From Chloroflexota bacterium (GTDB lineage: Bacteria > Chloroflexota > Limnocylindria > QHBO01), in contig VBGQ01000133.1 in the NCBI GenBank assembly GCA_005882055.1, positions 1 to 5,860 on the forward strand: a DNA stretch of 5,860 nt, written 5' to 3'. Numbering within the stretch: the first letter of the stretch is position 1; every line of letters begins with the position of its first letter. Positions 1 through 4,644 of the stretch are shown in pieces. The notes under the pieces were generated by a model. It was not told the origin of the DNA. It made no database searches and saw only the letters and a list, made by a program, of their open reading frames with translations. The position numbers were made by a program, and so were the translations under genes.

Positions 1-2
1 TG

Positions 3-512
3 GCCATGGCGCAGCACATCCGCGAGGCGAGCGCACCCGAGCCCGATCCAGCGGCCGAGACGGGGGTCGGGGGCAGCGTGACCGCGCTGCTGAACAGCGC
101 GCGCGGCGAGCGACCGGCGGTCATCCGCGAGCAGCTGCAGGAGGTGATGTTCACCAAGTGCGGCGTCTTTCGCACCGAGCAGCTCCTCTCCGAGGCCCGC
201 GACGAGGTCGCGCAGCTCAAGGAGCGCGCAGCCACCTTGCGCGTGGACGACAAGGGATGCCGGTACAACACGGATCTCGGCGAGGCCCTCGAGCTCGGGT
301 TCCTGCTCGACTGCGCGGAGGCCACCGTCGCATCGGCGCTGGCGCGCACCGAGAGTAGAGGCGCGCACGCGCGCGAGGACCACCCGCAGCGTGACGACAA
401 GAAGTGGCTCCGCCACAGCCTCGCGTTCCGGGACGAGGATGGTGGCGCGACTCGGATGGGATACAAGCCGGTGACGATCACGAAGTTCGAGCCGAAGGCG
501 AGGGTCTACTGA
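3..512 (+). CDS. sdhA: Succinate dehydrogenase flavoprotein subunit, C-terminal part (5' end outside window)
   Basis: This is the last 169 codons of the FAD-containing subunit of succinate dehydrogenase (or fumarate reductase), which oxidises succinate to fumarate in the TCA cycle and passes electrons to SdhB on the cytoplasmic face of the membrane. The FAD-binding and active-site regions lie upstream of the window. What is visible is the helical C-terminal domain, with a VMFTKCGVFRTEQLL stretch followed by a coiled helix, an LGFLLDCAEATVASALARTESRG helical segment near residues 95-118, and the family's terminal signature DDKKWLRHSLAF ... MGYKPVTITKFEPKARVY. That signature closes nearly all SdhA proteins. 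The reading frame is open from base 3; the ATG at 6 is internal, not a start. The stop lies 5 bp before sdhB, which supports an sdhAB operon. A close alternative is the fumarate reductase flavoprotein, which this region cannot separate. Confidence 0.95.
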   Translation, partial: AMAQHIREASAPEPDPAAETGVGGSVTALLNSARGERPAVIREQLQEVMFTKCGVFRTEQLLSEARDEVAQLKERAATLRVDDKGCRYNTDLGEALELGFLLDCAEATVASALARTESRGAHAREDHPQRDDKKWLRHSLAFRDEDGGATRMGYKPVTITKFEPKARVY

Positions 513-517
513 GACCG

Positions 518-1222
518 ATGGAGGTTCAGCTCCGCATCCGTCGCTACAACCCCGAGCTCGACGTCGAGCCGCACTGGGAGGAGTACGCCGTCGAGGCAGA
601 ACCATCCGACCGGGTGCTGGATCTGCTGCACCGGGTCAAGTGGTACAGCGACGGGACGCTCACCTTCCGGCGCTCCTGCGCCCACGGCGTGTGTGGCTCG
701 GACGCGATGCTGATCAACGGGCGCAACCGGCTCGCCTGCGAGTACCTGGTCAAGGACGCCGGCCGCCGGATCAGTGTCGAGCCGCTGCGTGGCGTGCCGG
801 TCGTCAAGGACCTCCTCGTCGACATGGAGGACTTCTGGGCGAAGTACCGCGCCTCAATGCCGTACCTGGTCAACGACGAGATCCCGGAGGATGGCAAGGA
901 GCGACGCCAGTCCCAGGCGGACCGCGAGCTGTACGAGGACACCTCGCGCTGCATCCTGTGCGCGGCGTGCACCACCGCCTGCCCGGTCTTCTGGACCAAT
1001 CCGGACTACGTCGGGCCCGCGGCCATCGTCAATGCCCATCGGTTCATCTTCGACAGCCGCGACACGGCCCACGAGGAGCGCCTCGAGCTGATGGCCGACG
1101 CAGATGGCGTATGGCGCTGCCGGACCGTTTTCAACTGTGTCGAGGCCTGCCCGCGCGGGATCAACGTAACGCGCGCCATCTTCGAGGTGACCCGGGAGAT
1201 CAAGCAGGCCGAGCGTGCCTGA
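518..1222 (+). CDS. sdhB: Succinate dehydrogenase iron-sulfur subunit
   Basis: The 234-aa protein has the usual SdhB length and both its domains. It relays electrons from the flavin of SdhA to quinone in the membrane. The N-terminal ferredoxin fold holds the [2Fe-2S] site with Cys54, Cys59, Asp62 and Cys74 (motif CAHGVCGSD ... NRLAC). The third ligand is Asp, as in the E. coli enzyme, rather than the Cys found in many others. The C-terminal domain has CILCAACTTACP (Cys145, 148, 151, 155) and CRTVFNCVEACP (Cys201, 207, 211), which together supply the [4Fe-4S] and [3Fe-4S] ligands. NPDYVGPAAI and HRFIFDSRD are also family-typical. The ATG at 518 begins the standard MEVQLRIRRYNPE strand. The frame is open further upstream to 404, but that region overlaps sdhA. 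There is only a weak GAGGG about 13 nt upstream, so translational coupling to sdhA is likely. No sdhC/D membrane anchor is present downstream, so it should lie upstream. Confidence 0.97.
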   Translation: MEVQLRIRRYNPELDVEPHWEEYAVEAEPSDRVLDLLHRVKWYSDGTLTFRRSCAHGVCGSDAMLINGRNRLACEYLVKDAGRRISVEPLRGVPVVKDLLVDMEDFWAKYRASMPYLVNDEIPEDGKERRQSQADRELYEDTSRCILCAACTTACPVFWTNPDYVGPAAIVNAHRFIFDSRDTAHEERLELMADADGVWRCRTVFNCVEACPRGINVTRAIFEVTREIKQAERA

Positions 1223-1658
1223 GCCTGAGCCGGCACCGCCGCCAGCCCCGAGCCGGCTGCATCGGCGCATCCTGATCTACACCGATGGCGCCGCGCGTGG
1301 GAACCCTGGCCCCGCCGGGTTGGGCGCGATCCTGCGCGACGTCGAGACCGGCGAGATCCTCGCCGAGCTGGCCACCTACCTTGGCGTGCGCACCAACAAC
1401 GTCGCGGAGTGGCGCGCGGTGGAGGCGGCGCTGGACGAAGCGCTGCGGCTGGGTGCCAGCCACGTCGACCTGCGCATGGACTCGGAGCTGGTGGCGCGCC
1501 AGATCGCGGGGATCTATAGGGTCAAGCATCCGGACCTCAAGCCCATCCACGCCAGGGTCATGACCCAGCTCGCCAGCCTGGGCGGCTACACCGTCGGTCA
1601 CGTGCCGCGGGAGCTCAACAAGGAGGCAGATCGGCTCTCGAACGTTGCCATCGACTAG
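1215..1658 (+). CDS. Type 1 ribonuclease H-like protein (RNase HI family)
   Basis: The 147-aa protein has the RNase H fold, an enzyme class that cleaves the RNA strand of RNA-DNA hybrids with two metal ions. The four carboxylates can be placed: Asp24 in IYTDGAARGNPGPAG, Glu65 in TNNVAEWRAVEAAL, Asp89 in LRMDSELV and Asp139 in HVPRELNKEADRLSN. The last motif, with His129 nearby, is the form seen in the archaeal/actinobacterial/plant-like RNase HI group rather than in E. coli RnhA. No N-terminal hybrid-binding domain or C-terminal phosphatase domain is fused to it. The start is GTG at 1215, which overlaps the sdhB stop by 8 bp. No ATG or GTG lies between it and the first beta strand, so this start is well constrained. 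The first 16 residues are Pro/Glu-rich and probably disordered. All catalytic acids are intact, so it should be active, but the gene symbol (rnhA or rnhC-like) is left open. Confidence 0.93.
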   Translation: MPEPEPAPPPAPSRLHRRILIYTDGAARGNPGPAGLGAILRDVETGEILAELATYLGVRTNNVAEWRAVEAALDEALRLGASHVDLRMDSELVARQIAGIYRVKHPDLKPIHARVMTQLASLGGYTVGHVPRELNKEADRLSNVAID

Positions 1659-1681
1659 CTGAGGGCCTGAGGAGGGGCGAG

Positions 1682-2107
1682 ATGGACCGATGGCTGCGGG
1701 CCATTGCCGGCCTGCTGGTGGGCGGCCTGCTCGGGCTCGTAGGCCGGCTGGTGGTGCGCATGGTCTACGACAGCGCCGCGAACACGGACCGGTTTGACGT
1801 TGGGCTCCTCGTCATCGGCACCCTGGTCGTCACGGTCGCCTTCCTCATCGCGGCAGCCGTTTCCACGCCCGCGGCCGCGGGAGCCGCGCTGGCATCCACT
1901 GGCAGCCTCGTCGCCTCGTGGATGGGGCTGCGCCTCATCGAGGCGCAGCCCCGTGCGGGCGGGGGACTGGGGTACCTGGCCGATGAGCTGCGCTGGGCGA
2001 TGAGCACTGGCTACGCCGACATAGGTGCGGTCGTGCTCAGCGGAGCCTTCGTCGCCATCGCCGTCGAACGTGCCCGACGATCGATGATCGAGAGACGGGA
2101 GCGATGA
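1682..2107 (+). CDS. Small polytopic membrane protein of unknown function
   Basis: I do not recognise this 141-aa protein. It is strongly hydrophobic, with likely membrane segments at about residues 5-25, 40-60, 62-82 (Ala/Ser-rich, weaker) and 111-129, so three or four passes. The ends are basic (MDRWLR at the start; ERARRSMIERRER at the end), which by the positive-inside rule puts both termini in the cytoplasm if there are four passes. A Gly/Pro-rich loop and an amphipathic stretch (LADELRWAMSTGYAD) separate the last two segments. No catalytic motif is visible. The start is supported by a strong GGAGGGG Shine-Dalgarno at 1671-1677. The gene begins 23 bp after the RNase H gene and is probably co-transcribed with it. 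It ends about 50 bp before the mature rnpB 5' end. It is not a convincing SdhC or SdhD, since it lacks a recognisable haem-ligand pattern and lies on the wrong side of sdhAB. Confidence 0.75.
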   Translation: MDRWLRAIAGLLVGGLLGLVGRLVVRMVYDSAANTDRFDVGLLVIGTLVVTVAFLIAAAVSTPAAAGAALASTGSLVASWMGLRLIEAQPRAGGGLGYLADELRWAMSTGYADIGAVVLSGAFVAIAVERARRSMIERRER

Positions 2108-2148
2108 CATCGGTCGTTCAACGGAATCTGAACGGGCGTTCGAATCGG

Positions 2149-2154
2149 TACAAT
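2149..2154 (+). promoter_or_regulatory. -10 box of the rnpB promoter
   Basis: TACAAT is one mismatch from the sigma70-type consensus TATAAT. Its last base is 7 nt before 2161, where the P1 helix of RNase P RNA begins, so the transcription start would coincide with the RNA 5' end. The -35 region is poor; the best partial match is CTGAAC at 2128-2133 with a short 15-bp spacer. The box lies 42 bp after the upstream membrane protein gene, giving rnpB its own promoter. Confidence 0.6.
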
Positions 2155-2160
2155 GCAGGT

Positions 2161-2483
2161 CCTGGAGGCGGCCGGACGGCCGCGGGCGCGATCGTCGAAA
2201 GGCGGCGCTCGAGGAAAGTCCGGGCTCCATAGAGCAGGCTCGCGGGTAACGCCCGTCCGCCGTGAGGCGAGGACCAGCGCCACAGTGACGATGCCCGCGC
2301 AAGCGGGAGTGAAACGCGGCAAGCTCGAGCCGGAGCAAGACCGAATAGGAGGGCGAAAGGCGACGTTCGCGTCGCAGCAGGTGGCTCGCTCAGCCCTCGG
2401 GTAGGTCGCACAGAGGGATGGCCGTCACCGGTCGGCGGAGACGCCGGCCAGGGACAGAACTCGGCTTACAGGCCGCCTCCAGG
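2161..2483 (+). ncRNA. rnpB: RNase P RNA (bacterial, reduced form)
   Basis: This is the catalytic RNA of RNase P, which removes 5' leaders from tRNA precursors together with the small RnpA protein. The universal core is unmistakable. CR-I is GAGGAAAGTCCGGGCTCC at 2211-2228, CR-V is ACAGAAC plus TCGGCTTACA at 2454-2470 (together forming P4), and GCCACAG and CCGGAGCAAGACC occur in the specificity domain. P1 is a perfect 13-bp helix, 2161-2173 with 2471-2483, which fixes both ends. P8 (2243-2246/2252-2255), P9 with a GUGA loop (2258-2269), P12 with a GCAA loop (2294-2307), P15 (2349-2354/2393-2398) and P19 with a GAGA loop (2430-2449) can be drawn. The GGU that pairs with the tRNA CCA end is at 2400-2402. 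GAGC 2232-2235 can pair with GCTC 2384-2387 as P6. At 323 nt it is shorter than the 377 nt of E. coli. P13, P14 and P18 have no room and appear absent. Confidence 0.97.
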
Positions 2484-2490
2484 GTTTCTG

Positions 2491-2727
2491 TCACTCCTCG
2501 TCGGCGCGCCAGACGGTGCGTGCGGTGCAGGCGTTGCAGATCGGCCGCGCCTCGTCCATGGTGCCCAACGGCAGCGGGTGCTCCAGGCCGCCGAGCAGGC
2601 AGGTGACCTGGACCATGCCGCCGTGGGGGCCCGGAGCGATGGCGACGTGGCGCATGCGGCAGCGCCGGATCCGACCTCCGCGGGGGATCGGCGCTCGTCC
2701 CTTGCTCTCAACTTTTTCAACGGCCAT
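2491..2727 (-). CDS. 78-aa Cys/His-containing small protein, unknown function
   Basis: I do not recognise this 78-aa protein. It carries Cys23, His27, Cys43, His50 and a final CxxC pair (Cys64, Cys67 in PICNACTAR), so a small zinc-binding or redox fold is possible but unproven. The N-terminus is basic (KGRAPIPRGGRIRRCRMRH) and the centre is Gly/Pro-rich (APGPHGGMVQVTCLLGG). There is no signal peptide or membrane segment. The start ATG at 2727-2725 is chosen because a full AGGAGG Shine-Dalgarno (cctcct at 2733-2738 on the + strand) sits 5 nt upstream. An in-frame ATG at 2775 would give 94 aa but has no comparable site and would force translation through the leader hairpin. The gene converges on rnpB with only 7 nt between its stop codon and the RNA 3' end. 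Confidence 0.72.
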   Translation of the reverse strand: MAVEKVESKGRAPIPRGGRIRRCRMRHVAIAPGPHGGMVQVTCLLGGLEHPLPLGTMDEARPICNACTARTVWRADEE

Positions 2728-2738
2728 CCACGCCTCCT

Positions 2739-2762
2739 GCCGCCCGCCCATCGGCGGGCGGC
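2739..2762 (-). repeat. Perfect 10-bp inverted repeat with 4-nt loop, in the leader of the 78-aa gene
   Basis: The arms are 2739-2748 and 2753-2762 with a CATC loop on the + strand (GATG in the minus-strand transcript). All ten pairs are G-C. In the minus-strand mRNA the 3' arm ends at the base immediately before the AGGAGG Shine-Dalgarno, so the stem would stack directly beside the ribosome-binding site. No T tract follows in either direction, which argues against an intrinsic terminator. It could be a leader structure affecting mRNA stability or translation, or a dyad operator between the two divergent genes. Confidence 0.6.
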
Positions 2763-2779
2763 GACACTCCGCCATGGGT

Positions 2780-2809
2780 AGGCTAGGGACGCAAGCACCG
2801 GTACCTCAA
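2780..2809 (-). promoter_or_regulatory. Candidate promoter for the 78-aa gene
   Basis: On the minus strand, TTGAGG (2809-2804) and TAGCCT (2785-2780) are separated by 18 bp. They match the sigma70-type boxes at four of six and three of six positions. The predicted start near 2773 would place the 10-bp hairpin at the beginning of the transcript and exclude the upstream ATG at 2775 from the mRNA. The match is modest for a GC-rich sequence. Confidence 0.3.
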
Positions 2810-2936
2810 TGGCGCCTTGGTACCCCCCTCGCCACCCGATCTCCGGGTCGCCGCGGCCTCGCCCGGAACGCTAGACTCAGCGCGCGCCGCTCGGCCGCGG
2901 CCTGGTCTGAGGCGCGACAGAGGCAAGGGGACGCGG

Positions 2937-3839
2937 TTGTTCGGACGGCGCAAACGCGATGACGCCGCGCGGGTCGAGGAGGCCCGCGAGGCCGAACGGC
3001 GCGCCCTCTTCGAGCAGCTCGCCAAGCGCCCCGAGACGGTCTGCCCCTTCCTGGGCCTTGCCAGCGACCGGGCCGGCTACCAGCCGGACCCCACCGGCGA
3101 GCACCGCTGCTACGCGTTCGGTGACCCGGCACCGCTCTCCGACGAGCAGCAACGCCACGTCTGCCTCGAACGCGGCTACTCCAATTGCCCGCGCTACCTG
3201 CGCGGCGTGTTGGTCATTCCGACCGAGGAGCTCGAGGCGCTTCGGCGCCCGCAGCCCCACGTCGCGCCACCACCTCCGCCGCCCCCCCGGCCCGCCAGGC
3301 CGCCGCGCCGACGCCGCAGCCTGCTGGTGGGCCTTGCCCTCGTCATCCTGCTCGTCGCGGCGGTGGGGACGGGCGGGCTCTACCTGATTAACCCCAATTT
3401 CGTGGCGAGGCTGATCACCGGCAGGAGCCCGACGCCGTCCAGCCTTGCCAGCGGGTCCGCCCAGCCCGGGTCACCCGCGCCAACCGGCAGCGCATCGGCC
3501 CTGGCCACCGCGACCCCCACGCCGCTTCCCACTCCGACGGCGGGCGACACGTTTGTCGGCTACCAGGTGGGTGTGGGGCCGCAGCCCTATCAGCTCTTTA
3601 CAGTTGATGACGCTGGCAACACCACAAGGACCGTTTCGACCTCATTCAGCCGCTTCTCGCACGCGCGCGTGAGCCCTGTAACGGCTTCCAACGGCTTGCG
3701 ATACTGGCTCACGACTGATGGGGGCTGGGCAGGCTACGCCTATATCAAGGGCCAGTCCGGCTCCTTCCAGATCCGCAGGCTCTATCGCGGCGCCGACGGG
3801 AGCGAGCGCGCCATCGTCCTCCCTGACGACCAGGTCTGA
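2937..3839 (+). CDS. Single-pass membrane protein with N-terminal CPFLGL four-cysteine domain
   Basis: The 300-aa protein has a clear layout but no function I can name. Residues 1-30 are a charged helix (FGRRKRDDAARVEEAREAE). Residues 36-88 hold a compact domain with four cysteines (Cys36 in CPFLGL, Cys58 in HRCYA, Cys76 in HVCLERGY, Cys84 in NCPRYLRG). From memory this is a domain often found in Chloroflexota surface or LysM proteins, and its spacing suggests metal binding. A run of seven prolines (111-117) and RPPRRRR precede one membrane helix (about 128-150), giving a cytoplasmic N-terminus. Outside are a Ser/Thr/Pro linker (about 164-203) and a C-terminal domain (204-300) rich in Tyr, Gly and Ser. 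The chosen start is TTG at 2937, 5 nt after AAGGGGA (2925-2931). The frame is open upstream to a TTG at 2817, but that extra 40 residues is low-complexity and has no ribosome site. It is divergent from the 78-aa gene. Confidence 0.8.
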   Translation: MFGRRKRDDAARVEEAREAERRALFEQLAKRPETVCPFLGLASDRAGYQPDPTGEHRCYAFGDPAPLSDEQQRHVCLERGYSNCPRYLRGVLVIPTEELEALRRPQPHVAPPPPPPPRPARPPRRRRSLLVGLALVILLVAAVGTGGLYLINPNFVARLITGRSPTPSSLASGSAQPGSPAPTGSASALATATPTPLPTPTAGDTFVGYQVGVGPQPYQLFTVDDAGNTTRTVSTSFSRFSHARVSPVTASNGLRYWLTTDGGWAGYAYIKGQSGSFQIRRLYRGADGSERAIVLPDDQV

Positions 3840-4021
3840 GGCCGCCTGAAAGCCATCTCGCGGGCATCGTGCTGACCTGACCGCGCGGGCTGTCCGCACG
3901 GTGCTCGTGGCGAGTCGTCATCGCCCGGTGACTCGACCGATCCCCTGATGCCGGCGGGCGCCCGAGGACGGCCGCCTGGAGCCCCCGTACGAATCTCCCA
4001 TCCCCGTTACGGCGAAAACCC
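3840..4021. other. Intergenic region without recognised gene
   Basis: This lies between the membrane protein gene and the mraZ promoter. I see no credible ORF with a ribosome site, no RNA gene, and no stem followed by a T tract that would act as an intrinsic terminator. A 9-bp word, GGCCGCCTG, occurs at both ends (3840-3848 and 3970-3978); in GC-rich DNA this is weak evidence of anything. Confidence 0.5.
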
Positions 4022-4049
4022 TTGACGGGTATGTCTTGGTCTGTAGAAT
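4022..4049 (+). promoter_or_regulatory. Promoter of the mraZ-rsmH (dcw) operon
   Basis: TTGACG (4022-4027) and TAGAAT (4044-4049) are separated by 16 bp. Each box matches the sigma70-type consensus at five of six positions, the best promoter in the window. Transcription would start near 4056, just before the first TGGG repeat of the MraZ operator, so MraZ bound there would block escape of the polymerase. Confidence 0.8.
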
Positions 4050-4058
4050 GGCGGCCTG

Positions 4059-4093
4059 TGGGTCCAAATGGGGCAAAATGGGGAGCAGTGGTA
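4059..4093 (+). promoter_or_regulatory. MraZ operator: TGGG direct repeats at 10-bp spacing
   Basis: Four repeats begin at exactly 10-bp intervals: TGGGT at 4059, TGGGG at 4069, TGGGG at 4079 and a degenerate TGGTA at 4089, each separated by 5 nt. MraZ in E. coli is known to bind TGGGN direct repeats with 5-nt spacers upstream of its own gene and to repress the dcw operon. The array lies between the -10 box and the mraZ start, so autoregulation is the natural reading. Confidence 0.85.
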
Positions 4094-4104
4094 GAAACCC
4101 GAGC

Positions 4105-4554
4105 ATGGCCCAAGCATCCTTCCTCACCGGCGAGTTCCGCCACGCGCTCGATGATCGCGGCCGTATCGCGATTCCGGCCCGTTTTCGGGCGCGCCTGGGG
4201 CAGGGCGCGACCCTGGCGCGCTGGCTGGACCGATGCCTTGGCGTCTTTCCGTCAGACGAATGGAGCTCCCTGGCCGAAAAGATCCGCGGCCTTCCCCGCA
4301 CCAACCCCAACGCCCGTGAGTTCGTCCGCTTCATGTCCTCTGGAGCGGTCGATGTCGAGCTCGATCGACAAGGGCGCCTGCTGGTGCCTTCCTACCTTCG
4401 CGAGTACGCCGGCCTCGCCGAGGGGGAGGTCGTGATCGTGGGGGCCCTGGACCACCTCGAGATCTGGGCTCCATCGGCCTGGCAACCGTACCGGGCGAAG
4501 ATCGAGGACGCCCCAGAGGAGCTGGCGGCCCATCTGCAGGACCTCGGGATCTAG
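4105..4554 (+). CDS. mraZ: Transcriptional regulator MraZ
   Basis: MraZ is a ring-forming DNA-binding protein that controls the dcw cluster, including its own gene. The 149-aa product has the expected two SpoVT/AbrB-like repeats. The first is GEFRHALDDRGRIAIPARFR (residues 9-28) and the second is VDVELDRQGRLLVPSYLREY (82-101). Both contain the DxxGRxxxP core used for DNA contact. LGVFPSDEW and LEIWAPSAWQ are also family-typical, and the length is normal. The start at 4105 gives MAQASFLTGEF and keeps the operator outside the gene, but it lacks a clear Shine-Dalgarno. An in-frame ATG at 4078 lies within the operator array and follows GGGGC, so a 158-aa form cannot be excluded. The TGGG repeats just upstream match the protein's known binding pattern. 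rsmH follows after 90 bp on the same strand. Confidence 0.95.
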   Translation: MAQASFLTGEFRHALDDRGRIAIPARFRARLGQGATLARWLDRCLGVFPSDEWSSLAEKIRGLPRTNPNAREFVRFMSSGAVDVELDRQGRLLVPSYLREYAGLAEGEVVIVGALDHLEIWAPSAWQPYRAKIEDAPEELAAHLQDLGI

Positions 4555-4644
4555 GCGGCGCCACGTCATGACGCGCGCAGCGCCGCTCCATTCGATGCGT
4601 CTCCGGGCCGATCGGCCCGTCATCCGACCAGAGAGGTGCGGTCC

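Noticed and set aside
1655..2338. 227-aa open frame on the minus strand across the membrane protein gene and rnpB
   Set aside because: It runs through half of the RNase P RNA and is low-complexity with no domain; a shadow frame.
2153..2606. Short + strand open frames covering rnpB and the 78-aa gene
   Set aside because: The first lies inside the structured RNase P RNA. The second starts within rnpB and continues antisense to the 78-aa gene. Neither has a ribosome site or plausible protein sequence.
2739..2762. The 10-bp inverted repeat as a rho-independent terminator
   Set aside because: No T run follows on either strand, and it sits upstream, not downstream, of both adjacent genes.
2728..2775. 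N-terminal extension of the 78-aa protein to ATG 2775
   Set aside because: The extension would translate through the 10-bp hairpin and the Shine-Dalgarno of the shorter form, and it has no comparable site of its own.
2817..2936. N-terminal extension of the CPFLGL protein from TTG 2817
   Set aside because: The added 40 residues are Pro/Ala/Arg-rich with no ribosome-binding site, while TTG 2937 has AAGGGGA at the right distance and begins a charged helix.
3840..3978. Direct repeat GGCCGCCTG at 3840-3848 and 3970-3978 as an attachment site or mobile-element border
   Set aside because: Nine bases of GC-rich sequence recur by chance, the same word is partly present in rnpB P1, and there is no transposase, integrase or terminal inverted repeat.
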